DNA of 64,000 nucleotides from Mortierella alpina (lineage: Eukaryota > Mortierellomycota > Mortierellomycetes > Mortierellales > Mortierellaceae), in contig JANATF010000006.1 in the NCBI GenBank assembly GCA_029449245.1, positions 1,426,001 through 1,490,000 on the forward strand. Direction: 5' to 3'. How positions within the stretch are numbered: the first letter of the stretch is position 1; every line of letters starts with the position of its first letter. A program made the translations under genes and the position numbers. This document shows positions 36,115 through 46,453 of the stretch, in pieces. The notes under the pieces were generated by a model. The model saw only the letters and a list, made by a program, of their open reading frames with translations. It was not told where the DNA came from and did not search any database.

Positions 36115-39032
36115 TGTGTAAAAAGATATCTGGAGAGAGACTCCCTGCCACTTGTCTGCATGCGACGCGAGAATCCTGTGCCCTCAGTGCTCTATGAGTG
36201 GGATATCAGGAAACAATCCAGAGACATGAGTATCAGAATAAGGTCCGCACAGTGCCCCAAAGTCAAGTCCCACATGGTCGAGCACAGGCCACATCAGAGT
36301 CAGAAAACAATAAATCGCTGCACGTCCCACACACACAAGACCGTGCTCACAAGAAGACAAGGAAAAAAAGGCAGACTGGCTCATGGCAAACTCTTCGCCA
36401 TCTGGCATTCCTCAAGCAGAAAGAGGCGACCTTGCTGCCCAGGATGCACCATGCGGAGGTTGTCTGTCGTCGCATCCTGATTTTTAACGGCGGTTGACTC
36501 CACGTCCCCTTTTGGCTTTGTAAGTGGTAACCGCTTCCACTGCTCCCTTTTTGCTGAGGCTGGGAAGAGCTGACTCGCCGAATATTTACACTGGTCCCAC
36601 CACTGTATTCCCTTTCTATAACGAGGAAGAGCTAACTCACTGTTAGTTTATAGTGGGTTCTCTCCACTCATCCATGCAATTTATAAAGCGGAAATCGCCG
36701 GGGGGCTCCGCTGGCTTTTAAGTGAACCCCCACTGCCTTCCTTTTCTATAGCGAGGAAGAGCTAACTCACTGGTTTTTGAAAGTGGTTTGCCTCCACTCG
36801 TCCATGCAATTTATAAAGCGGAAATCGCCGGGGGCTCCGCTGGCTTTTAAGTGAACCTCCACTGCCTTCCTTTTCTATAGCGAGGAAGAACGGACCCGCT
36901 GGTTTTTTAGAGTGGTTCAACCTCCACCGAGTTCCTTTTCTATAGCGAGGAAGACGGACCCGCTGGTTTTTTAGAGTGGTTGTACCTCCACTGCCTTCAT
37001 TTTCTATAGCGAGGAAGAACGGACCCGCTGGTTTTTTAGAGTGGTTCAACCTCCACCGAGTTCCTTTTCTATAGCGAGGAAGACGGACCCGCTGGTTTTT
37101 TAGAGTGGTTGTACCTCCACTGCCTTCATTTTCTATAGCGAGGAAGAGCGGACCCGCTGGTTTTTTAGAGTGGTTGTACCTCCACTGCCTTCATTTTCTA
37201 TAGCGAGGAAGAACGGACCCGCTGGTTTTTTAGAGTGGTTCAACCTCCACCGAGTTCCTTTTCTATAGCGAGGAAGACGGACCCGCTGGTTTTTTAGAGT
37301 GGTTGTACCTCCACTGCCTTCATTTTCTATAGCGAGGAAGAACGGACCCGCTGGTTTTTTAGAGTGGTTCAACCTCCACCGAGTTCCTTTTCTATAGCGA
37401 GGAAGACGGACCCGCTGGTTTTTTAGAGTGGTTGTACCTCCACTGCCTTCATTTTCTATAGCGAAGAAGAACGGACCCGCTGGTTTTTTAGAGTGGTTCA
37501 ACCTCCACCGAGTTCCTTTTCTATAGCGAGGAAGACGGACCCGCTGGTTTTTTAACGTGGTTGTACCTCCACACTCTATCTACAGGTGATGGTAGGGGAG
37601 AGGCGTTTGCTGCACTGGGAAGGAGTGGAGACTAGAAAGAGTGCAGAAAGGGAAGAGTGGAAGGCTTTGTGGTTAGAGCGAGGTTGCTGAGGCACTGAAA
37701 GAGCGAAATAAAAAATTACAGGAGGCAGAGACAAGTGTGAACTTGAAGACACAAAGTCGGTGAAGCTGGAGGCAATAGGGGACAGGGGCATAGATGGAGC
37801 GGGCAGTGGAAGTGAAGGTAACAGGTCCAGCATTGTGCAGGTGGGAGTGAAGGGTGTGGGTAGAGGAAGAGAAGAGAAGAAGTGAAGACTGTGCGTGATG
37901 ATAAGCGCGAAAAGGAAAAAAAACAAAATTCAAAAAAACACGAAAACCAAAAACAAAACACTCCCCCCCCGCCCCCCAACGAAAAGAAACAAAGCTGACA
38001 GAAAGGAAGGCGTCTCTTTAGGGACGATTATGAAAGATAAAGTACACTTCTGAGAGTTGGTGGTGTGGCGGGTGCCATGGTTTTCACGTTATGGAGCGTG
38101 GACGGGGATGCAGGCAGTAGAACAGAGTGGTGCTGCGGAGAGCGTGCAGTTTGAGGAAGAGGAAGCTGAAGCTGAATGAGCAGAGATAGAGACAGACAGA
38201 CAGAGAGAGTGTGTGTGTATTGTGTGTGTGTGGGAGAGAGAGAGAGGGAGGCAGAGAAAGAGAGAGAGAACTTACCTGAGGTGCTTGTCGCAGGCCTTTG
38301 GCCTTGGTCGTTGTGTGGAGGAAGAGAAGAGAGGAAAGAGTGGAAAAACGAGGTGCAAGGGAGAGGTGCGAATTATATAGGCGGTGGCGGAGGCTTTTTC
38401 TGTCCCCAAGGAAACCCAGTGATCGTTTCAAAAACCTGTTTGCACGTTAATGTCCACAGTGTGAGGGAAAAAAAAGAAAGCCGATGGCCTTGGTGCGGAA
38501 GACTGAGTGCGAGGAACAAACAGGAAGAGGAAGAGTGAAAGAAGAATGAATACTCTTAAGAATAATGCCAGAAATAATGGCACAATAAACGCAAGCGTTG
38601 GGATGTTCAAGAGGGGGCGAGAATGCAAAGGCGTGGATGGAGTGCTCGCTGAAGCATCCTGGTTCGACGCCATGCCCATGGATGGAAGGCTCTTTTCTCG
38701 CCCTCTGCACTGATACTCACATGAAGTGTACAAGGATGCGCATGCTCCTTTCACCAGCGATATAGCTCTCTACAGGCGCATCCTTCAGCAAGAGAGCGGG
38801 TACAGCTCCAGAAAGACAGACAGACAGACAGACTCCTCCCTCGTGTTGCTTGTTATCAACGGCGGAATGTTTTTCGGTCACATCGGCCATGGTGATGGAT
38901 GGTTGGCCCTTTTCTCGTCCTCTCCACTGACACCCATATTACACCTCTCAGCTATGTAGCTCTTCACAAGAACATCCTTCAGCAAGAGCATACCTCGGCG
39001 AGAGCATCAGTGCAGCAGGACATTGACCTTCT
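36115..39032 (+). repeat. Left arm of giant inverted repeat
   Basis: From the outer end inwards: about 370 bp of unique sequence, a degenerate then homogeneous minisatellite (about 36490-37565), a segment with purine-rich tracts (37570-38400) that mirrors the promoter-like part of the right arm, and an inner segment with an internal degenerate duplication (38671-38797 and 38885-38986). Confidence 0.9.
36490..37565. repeat. Minisatellite array, left arm
   Basis: Tandem units of 64 and 65 bp alternate between two forms. One carries GGTTGTACCTCCACTGCC and the other GGTTCAACCTCCACCGAG; both share TTTTCTATAGCGAGGAAG and CCCGCTGGTTTTTTAGAG. About 11 homogeneous units lie between roughly 36860 and 37565; older, diverged units lie outside them (36490-36860). 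One variant unit has GCGAAGAAG instead of GCGAGGAAG (near 37461), a mark shared with the right arm. Open frames across the array are products of the repeat and are not genes. Confidence 0.95.
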
Positions 39033-39366
39033 TGACTCCCCAGTCTTTCAACTTCCGGGGTCGCAAATGGGCCGCATAGGCCAAAATGTACTTTCATCAC
39101 CTGCCAAAGGTGTGCATTTTCAAGCCAATAAAATGCGTGCCTTCGAAACCTCGGCTTGCAGGGAACGCATTTCATGCTTCGCCGTCAGGGGGAGGATGTG
39201 GGATGGCGAAAGAAGGAGCGCTGGAGACGGAGATAGAGAGATGGGCGAAGGGGATTAATGACAAATGAATGAAAAATGAACAGGCGACAATACATGACAA
39301 ATTGGAACGACGAAAATACGTGAAGTCCGCAGAACAGAATATGCCAGGAAAGTACATGATGGGAAG
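39033..39366. other. Spacer at the centre of the inverted repeat
   Basis: 334 bp of non-palindromic sequence with no recognisable gene. It contains short internal inverted words (for example GGGCCGCATAGGCC near 39069) and a purine-rich stretch. As the loop of a foldback structure it is the only part present once. Confidence 0.85.
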
Positions 39367-40019
39367 AGAAGGTCAATGTCCTGCTGCACTGATGCTCTCG
39401 CCGAGGTATGCTCTTGCTGAAGGATGTTCTTGTGAAGAGCTACATAGCTGAGAGGTGTAATATGGGTGTCAGTGGAGAGGACGAGAAAAGGGCCAACCAT
39501 CCATCACCATGGCCGATGTGACCGAAAAACATTCCGCCGTTGATAACAAGCAACACGAGGGAGGAGTCTGTCTGTCTGTCTGTCTTTCTGGAGCTGTACC
39601 CGCTCTCTTGCTGAAGGATGCGCCTGTAGAGAGCTATATCGCTGGTGAAAGGAGCATGCGCATCCTTGTACACTTCATGTGAGTATCAGTGCAGAGGGCG
39701 AGAAAAGAGCCTTCCATCCATGGGCATGGCGTCGAACCAGGATGCTTCAGCGAGCACTCCATCCACGCCTTTGCATTCTCGCCCCCTCTTGAACATCCCA
39801 ACGCTTGCGTTTATTGTGCCATTATTTCTGGCATTATTCTTAAGAGTATTCATTCTTCTTTCACTCTTCCTCTTCCTGTTTGTTCCTCGCACTCAGTCTT
39901 CCGCACCAAGGCCATCGGCTTTCTTTTTTTTCCCTCACACTGTGGACATTAACGTGCAAACAGGTTTTTGAAACGATCACTGGGTTTCCTTGGGGACAGA
40001 AAAAGCCTCCGCCACCGCC

Positions 40020-40823
40020 TATATAATTCGCACCTCTCCCTTGCACCTCGTTTTTCCACTCTTTCCTCTCTTCTCTTCCTCCACACAACGACCAAGGCCA
40101 AAGGCCTGCGACAAGCACCTCAGGTAAGTTCTCTCTCTCTTTCTCTGCCTCCCTCTCTCTCTCTCCCACACACACACAATACACACACACTCTCTCTGTC
40201 TGTCTGTCTCTATCTCTGCTCATTCAGCTTCAGCTTCCTCTTCCTCAAACTGCACGCTCTCCGCAGCACCACTCTGTTCTACTGCCTGCATCCCCGTCCA
40301 CGCTCCATAACGTGAAAACCATGGCACCCGCCACACCACCAACTCTCAGAAGTGTACTTTATCTTTCATAATCGTCCCTAAAGAGACGCCTTCCTTTCTG
40401 TCAGCTTTGTTTCTTTTCGTTGGGGGGCGGGGGGGGAGTGTTTTGTTTTTGGTTTTCGTGTTTTTTTGAATTTTGTTTTTTTTCCTTTTCGCGCTTATCA
40501 TCACGCACAGTCTTCACTTCTTCTCTTCTCTTCCTCTACCCACACCCTTCACTCCCACCTGCACAATGCTGGACCTGTTACCTTCACTTCCACTGCCCGC
40601 TCCATCTATGCCCCTGTCCCCTATTGCCTCCAGCTTCACCGACTTTGTGTCTTCAAGTTCACACTTGTCTCTGCCTCCTGTAATTTTTTATTTCGCTCTT
40701 TCAGTGCCTCAGCAACCTCGCTCTAACCACAAAGCCTTCCACTCTTCCCTTTCTGCACTCTTTCTAGTCTCCACTCCTTCCCAGTGCAGCAAACGCCTCT
40801 CCCCTACCATCACCTGTAGATAG
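40020..40823 (+). other. Promoter-like segment and 85-residue frame within the arm (mirrored on the left)
   Basis: A TATATAA box at 40020-40026 is followed by a CT-rich leader, a perfect donor CAG|GTAAGT at 40124, possible acceptors near 40230 and 40511, another CT-rich leader and an ATG at 40566 opening 85 codons (MLDLLPSLPLPAP...) up to the minisatellite. The left arm has the same arrangement pointing the other way (TATA at 38373-38379). The frame is Ser/Pro/Leu-rich and may be non-coding; the promoter and splice donor are the stronger signals. Confidence 0.35.
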
Positions 40824-41880
40824 AGTGTGGAGGTACAACCACGTTAAAAAACCAGCGGGTCCGTCTTCCTCGCTATAGAAAAGGAACTCGGTGGAGGTTG
40901 AACCACTCTAAAAAACCAGCGGGTCCGTTCTTCCTCGCTATAGAAAATGAAGGCAGTGGAGGTACAACCACTCTAAAAAACCAGCGGGTCCGCTCTTCCT
41001 CGCTATAGAAAATGAAGGCAGTGGAGGCACAACCACTCTAAAAAACCAGCGGGTCCGTCTTCCTCGCTATAGAAAAGGAACTCGGTGGAGGTTGAACCAC
41101 TCTAAAAAACCAGCGGGTCCGTTCTTCTTCGCTATAGAAAATGAAGGCAGTGGAGGTACAACCACTCTAAAAAACCAGCGGGTCCGTCTTCCTCGCTATA
41201 GAAAAGGAACTCGGTGGAGGTTGAACCACTCTAAAAAACCAGCGGGTCCGTTCTTCCTCGCTATAGAAAATGAAGGCAGTGGAGGTACAACCACTCTAAA
41301 AAACCAGCGGGTCCGCTCTTCCTCGCTATAGAAAATGAAGGCAGTGGAGGTACAACCACTCTAAAAAACCAGCGGGTCCGCTCTTCCTCGCTATAGAAAA
41401 TGAAGGCAGTGGAGGCACAACCACTCTAAAAAACCAGCGGGTCCGTCTTCCTCGCTATAGAAAAGGAACTCGGTGGAGGTTGAACCACTCTAAAAAACCA
41501 GCGGGTCCGTTCTTCCTCGCTATAGAAAATGAAGGCAGTGGAGGTACAACCACTCTAAAAAACCAGCGGGTCCGTCTTCCTCGCTATAGAAAAGGAACTC
41601 GGTGGAGGTTGAACCACTCTAAAAAACCAGCGGGTCCGTTCTTCCTCGCTATAGAAAATGAAGGCAGTGGAGGTACAACCACTCTAAAAAACCAGCGGGT
41701 CCGCTCTTCCTCGCTATAGAAAATGAAGGCAGTGGAGGTACAACCACTCTAAAAAACCAGCGGGTCCGTCTTCCTCGCTATAGAAAAGGAACTCGGTGGA
41801 GGTTGAACCACTCTAAAAAACCAGCGGGTCCGTTCTTCCTCGCTATAGAAAAGGAAGGCAGTGGAGGTTCACTTAAAAGC
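40824..41880. repeat. Minisatellite array, right arm
   Basis: About 16 homogeneous 64/65-bp units, in reverse orientation to the left array and with the same two alternating forms. The marked variant unit (CTTCTTCGCTATAG) is fifth from the inner edge here but second on the left, so unit gain or loss occurred on both sides of it after the arms formed. Diverged units continue outwards to about 42235. Each unit contains an AGTGG...CCACT inverted word that could form a small hairpin. Confidence 0.95.
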
Positions 41881-42814
41881 CAGCGGAGCCCCCGGCGATT
41901 TCCGCTTTATAAATTGCATGGACGAGTGGAGGCAAACCACTTTCAAAAACCAGTGAGTTAGCTCTTCCTCGCTATAGAAAAGGAAGGCAGTGGGGGTTCA
42001 CTTAAAAGCCAGCGGAGCCCCCCGGCGATTTCCGCTTTATAAATTGCATGGATGAGTGGAGAGAACCCACTATAAACTAACAGTGAGTTAGCTCTTCCTC
42101 GTTATAGAAAGGGAATACAGTGGTGGGACCAGTGTAAATATTCGGCGAGTCAGCTCTTCCCAGCCTCAGCAAAAAGGGAGCAGTGGAAGCGGTTACCACT
42201 TACAAAGCCAAAAGGGGACGTGGAGTCAACCGCCGTTAAAAATCAGGATGCGACGACAGACAACCTCCGCATGGTGCATCCTGGGCAGCAAGGTCGCCTC
42301 TTTCTGCTTGAGGAATGCCAGATGGCGAAGAGTTTGCCATGAGCCAGTCTGCCTTTTTTTCCTTGTCTTCTTGTGAGCACGGTCTTGTGTGTGTGGGACG
42401 TGCAGCGATTTATTGTTTTCTGACTCTGATGTGGCCTGTGCTCGACCATGTGGGACTTGACTTTGGGGCACTGTGCGGACCTTATTCTGATACTCATGTC
42501 TCTGGATTGTTTCCTGATATCCCACTCATAGAGCACTGAGGGCACAGGATTCTCGCGTCGCATGCAGACAAGTGGCAGGGAGTCTCGCTCCAGATATCTT
42601 TTTACACACACACTGAAGTCTGCAAGAGTCGACCCGATGCACATGACAGTCACGCAGTCACCAGCCCCACTCAGGTCAGCGACCTGGCTTGGCGCCATGG
42701 TCCATTCATTCTTTCACACCTCTCACCTTACACTCTCACTCTCACTCTCACTCTCACTCCCACGTCCACACACACTCGACTCATTGCCCAAGCATACACA
42801 CAGCACACCCCGCC

Positions 42815-44474
42815 ATGGAAGCACCCACTTACGGAGGCGTCGGTGCCATTCAGCTGCCGCCCGGCTACGCGCACGAGGAGGGCGCGCCGCTTCTCGCCAA
42901 GGACCCCACGGAGGGCAAGTTCACGGCCGAGCCGCGCTACAACGACGTCTGGGCCTCTGCGCTCTTTCTCGCCAACACCACTGCCTTCATTGGCCTGAAC
43001 GTCTACTCGTTCAAGGCCTATGCCAGCAACCTCGCCACCCCCAACCCAGTCCTCGATGACGGCACACTCCGCGCCGCCGCATTCACGGTCGACCACTCGC
43101 TCTTGATCCTAGCCTTGTCGTCCATCCTCCTGTCCTTTGCGCTGTCCTTTGGCTACTTTGTGCTGATCCAGACAAAGACTGCATTCCTCGTCAAGTTCAC
43201 TTTTCTGTTCTCCGTCTTTGTCACCGTCGCTATGGGCGTTTTCCTGATCATGAGCGGCAGCCTTTTCTGGGGCGGATTGAACATGCTGGTGGGAATCCTG
43301 GTCTTGTTCATGTACAAATACTGGGCCGCCAAGATGCCCTTTGCAGTTGAGCTCCTTAAGACTGTCACTTCGGTCACTCGCAAGTATCCTGCCACACTCG
43401 CAGTACGTCCTTGTTTGCTCCTACAGGGCCTCCTACCTGTCGACGTTGATATGTTCGATATGTTTGATACGTTGACAATGTGTGTACATTGGGCTTACAC
43501 GAAGTCTCCTTGTTGTACCGTGATAGGTTGCGTTGTCTGGCCTGTTCGTGCAGATTGCATGGTCGGCGTTCTGGATCTTTTCCCTTGCAGTCAACTACTC
43601 AGTCTTTCAGCGTATCTCAAACTGCAGGGTTGAGGATGACCAGGATGGAAAAGGCAAGATCGTTTGCGACAACAACAAGCTGTACATGGTCATGATCTAC
43701 CTCAACTTTGTCATGTTCTGGAACTCCGAAGTCGTCAAGAACGTCGTCCATGTCACCATCTCTGGTGTATTTGGCGCCTATTACTTCTTTGAAGGCTCTG
43801 CCTCTGGTGTCCCCTCCTCGCCTACACTCAGCTCTGCCAAGCGTGCAATGACCACATCATTTGGAAGCATCTGCTTTGGTTCGCTCTTGATTGCGCTCCT
43901 GCAGACTTTGCGATACATCCTCAACTCGCTCCGATCAGACTCTGACGACGGATTGAGCGCCTTCTTGGCCATGTGTGCCTCCTGCATTCTCTCCTGCCTC
44001 GAAGGTCTCTTTGAGATCTTCAACAAGTTTGCGTTTACTCAAGTTGCAATCTACGGCAAGCCATTTATCCAGGCTGCGAGTGACACCTGGGCCATGATCA
44101 AGGATCGAGGAGTCGACGCCATTGTAAACGATAGTCTTGTCGGCAATGTCCTTGGAATGGGCACCCTGGCTGTCGGCCTCGCAAACGCTCTTTACGGATA
44201 CCTTTTCATCAAGATTGTCCAGCCCAGCTTTTACGACCCAGAGAACGAGATTCTGGCTGTTCTTGCGGTTGTCTTCCTCGAGATGATTTTGGGTGCAGTG
44301 ATGATGTCGATTCCCAACAATGTGCTCGACTCTGGCGTAACGACTACTTTTGTCGCCTTGGCTGAAGATCCTGAGGTTCTTTACCGAACTAAGCCCGAGC
44401 TTTACCAATCCATCGTGCAGCATTATCCCGAAATCTCACGCAATGTTCGCGGCGAGCACGTTGGTCACCATTGA
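42815..44474 (+). CDS. PNS1: Choline-transporter-like membrane protein PNS1
   Basis: Exons 42815-43402 and 43527-44474 join in phase 0 to give 511 residues. The protein has a soluble N-terminus (MEAPTYGGVGAIQLPPGY), a first hydrophobic segment (ALFLANTTAFIGLNVYSF) and then about ten membrane spans, in keeping with the choline-transporter-like (SLC44/CTL) family; yeast Pns1 is 539 residues. Family landmarks include the large extracellular loop with cysteines (SNCRVEDDQDGKGKIVCDNN), FWNSEVVKNVVHVTISGVFG, and FNKFAFTQVAIYGKPFIQAA near the C-terminal half. Transport of choline by fungal Pns1 is not established. The start has a CGCCATGG context after a CT repeat. The right arm of the giant palindrome ends 206 bp upstream. 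Confidence 0.93.
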
Positions 44475-45026
44475 GAAATGAACACCGAAGGAAGACAGTT
44501 GAACTCTATGTGCTATGTGTTGTAGCAGTAGTAGCAGTTACTGGTCGTTGCACTTGATTAAAGAAAAAACAACAAAAAAAGCTAATAAGCCTGGACTCTG
44601 GACTCTGGAATGTGGAGAAATACAAACTGGGTTAGATCGTGCAGATCTGGCGGTAAATGTTGCAGTTTAGACCACAAAGCACGATAATGCCATGATTGAC
44701 TAGAAGCAATCCGCCGAGAACAGGGACATATTGCACAATGCTGTCAGAGCTAAGCCAAGCTTCAAGTTTTCAACAGGTCTGCGGAGAGCGGACAGGGGAT
44801 GTGGATTTTTGTAGACTATGAGAAAGAAGGATTAGCCGGTCCAATGAGACTGCAGCCATTTCGCACTGCTTGCGTATGCACCCTGGCCTGTGTCCCAACC
44901 GTGCATCACGTCGTCTAAGCGCCGCACAAGCATAAATAAGGCTTTCTGGTCTTTCTCCTTTTCCTCACACTCCTCTTTTTTTTTTGCTACAACCCTGCTC
45001 CCTCATCCGACTCGCCACCTACGACA
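44475..45026. promoter_or_regulatory. Intergenic region and promoter of the short-chain dehydrogenase
   Basis: The first part is the PNS1 3' flank. A CATAAATAAGG TATA-like box near 44931 precedes a CT-rich leader that runs into ATG 45027. No other feature was seen. Confidence 0.55.
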
Positions 45027-45776
45027 ATGTCCTCCTCTCGCCGCGTCGCTGTTGTCACAGGTTCCTCCCGCGGTATCGGCCGCGCCGTTGCCCTTCGCCT
45101 TGCGCAAGACGGCCACGACGTCGTCATCAACTACCAATCCAACGCATCCAAGGCCGAGGAAGTCATCCAAGAGATCCACTCTACTACGTCTTCCAAGGCC
45201 ATTGCCGTCCAAGGCGACGTTGGTGTCTTTGCGGATGGTCAACGTCTAATTGACGAGACCCTCAAGGCGTTTGGACATATTGACACTATCGTCTTCAATG
45301 CCGCCTGGATCGTCTACCAAACCATCCATGATGTGACGGATGAGTCCTACGAGCAGGCCTTCCGCACCAACGTCAAGGCACCCTTGTTTTTCACCAAGCA
45401 GGCGATCCCACACCTCAAGGAGGGCGCCCGACTAATCTTCCTCTCCACATCTCTCACATCCGCCTCCACCGTCATGCCCAATTACTTTCTCTACTGCGCA
45501 ACCAAAGGTGCAGTCGAGCAGATGGTCAGGACGTTGGCCAAGGATCTGGGAGGCAAGGGCATCACCGTCAACTGCGTGAACCCAGGACCCACAGACACAG
45601 AGGGGTTCCGTCATGGAAAGACGGAACAGCAGATCAAGTTCTTTGCTGGGTTGAATCCGGTTGGACGGCTGGGACAACCTGAGGATATCGCGGGCGCGAT
45701 TTCATTCCTGGCGAGCGAGAGCTCTGCCTGGGTGAATGGCCAGATCATGCGTGTCAACGGAGGCATGGTTCTTTAA
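45027..45776 (+). CDS. Short-chain dehydrogenase/reductase (SDR, FabG-like)
   Basis: A single exon of 249 residues, the normal length of a classical SDR. The cofactor motif TGSSRGIG lies near residue 12, with an Arg typical of NADP(H) preference. FNAAW stands in place of the usual NNAG. The catalytic set is Ser in FLSTSL and Tyr/Lys in YCATK, and the C-terminal NPGPTDTEG and VNGQIMRVNGGM are conserved. The overall pattern resembles 3-oxoacyl-ACP reductases and fungal versicolorin-type reductases; the substrate cannot be inferred. It has no intron, unlike nearly all neighbours, which could reflect retroposition or transfer from bacteria, but base composition looks ordinary. Confidence 0.93.
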   Translation: MSSSRRVAVVTGSSRGIGRAVALRLAQDGHDVVINYQSNASKAEEVIQEIHSTTSSKAIAVQGDVGVFADGQRLIDETLKAFGHIDTIVFNAAWIVYQTIHDVTDESYEQAFRTNVKAPLFFTKQAIPHLKEGARLIFLSTSLTSASTVMPNYFLYCATKGAVEQMVRTLAKDLGGKGITVNCVNPGPTDTEGFRHGKTEQQIKFFAGLNPVGRLGQPEDIAGAISFLASESSAWVNGQIMRVNGGMVL

Positions 45777-46453
45777 AGGGGGCTTCATGTAGAAAAAAAA
45801 AGCCGAAAAGCATTGGTGCTGCTATTGTAAATACGTCCTTACTTCTCATGAACGACACCATTAAACATGTTATAGTCTCTGTATGTGTGTCCTTCTTCCC
45901 TTCTGCGCCCATGCCCGACGTGTTGGGTCACGGTAGATGTGAAGACATATGTCAACGGATCTGTGGGAAAGTGTCTCGCACAGGGAAGATCCCATCTCTC
46001 AGCGTAGAGTTTATGCTGTAGCTTTCACTCCAAAGTCGCGGGGAGAGCAACATAGGTCAGAGTGCATGTGGACGAGGATTTGCGTGGTTCCCATCCGTGG
46101 TTTAACTGGTGCAGATGGTAATTTAGGCAAATCAAGGCACTTGTCGATTCCTCTTCCTATTGACTCTGGTTGTTCGCGATGTCACCGTTACAATCATAAT
46201 ACAGCGCTTCTCCAGCACATTGGGGTATCTTGATACTGGCCATCACGACGCCCAATTCCTGCTACAGGGTTGTACCTTTGACATCCGATATTGTGAGGAC
46301 CTGCGCTCAAGAATCACCAGCAATTGGGTATGCGAGTATCATTTGAATTGGAGCTTTATCATAAAAGAAGCATCGAGCAGCAACGCGAGAAAAGAGGAGA
46401 GTAGAGAGCGTGAAAGTGGGATTATGTATAATGTGAGAATGGGGTGTTGTCTT
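45777..46453. other. Intergenic region, no gene seen
   Basis: This lies between the 3' ends of the convergent dehydrogenase and NDUFS7 genes. It contains an ATTAAA polyadenylation-like word near 45862 and no recognisable gene or repeat. Confidence 0.55.

Larger units (their letters stand above)
36115..42608. repeat. Giant inverted repeat (palindrome), 6.5 kb
   Basis: The left arm 36115-39032 (2,918 bp) and right arm 39367-42608 (3,242 bp) are reverse complements around the spacer 39033-39366. Outside the minisatellite arrays, positions pair with a constant coordinate sum (78,399 on the inner side, 78,723 on the outer side), and translations from the two arms agree residue for residue. One mismatch was seen near the outer tip (GGAGAGAGACT against GGAGCGAGACT). 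The design, long inverted repeats with internal tandem arrays around a short unique middle and no visible transposase, resembles foldback (FB/Galileo-type) elements. No target-site duplication could be identified. An assembly or library hairpin artefact is less likely because the spacer is not palindromic, the arrays differ and the outer flanks are unrelated. Confidence 0.9.
39367..42608 (-). repeat. Right arm of giant inverted repeat
   Basis: Reverse complement of the left arm, 324 bp longer because the minisatellite has five more units (four of 65 bp plus one of 64 bp equals 324). It ends 206 bp before the PNS1 start codon, so it abuts or includes part of the PNS1 promoter. Confidence 0.9.

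Noticed and set aside
36160-36480. 106-residue frame at the outer end of the left arm (and its mirror)
   Set aside because: Biased composition and overlapping frames on both strands; it is more likely 3' UTR or element sequence than a gene.
39960-40315. 115-residue frame MKRSLGFLGDRKSL spanning the TATA box and donor in the right arm
   Set aside because: It reads straight through promoter-like and intron-like sequence into CT repeats; the promoter reading is better supported.
36762-41719. Repeated protein frames of the type KKPAGPFFLAIENEGSGG in the palindrome arrays
   Set aside because: They are translations of the 64/65-bp minisatellite and change frame with unit length; no start, promoter or family supports a protein.
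36100-42625. Target-site duplication around the palindrome, for example a shared GCAAG word
   Set aside because: The words are not at matching distances from the arm ends and are short enough to occur by chance.
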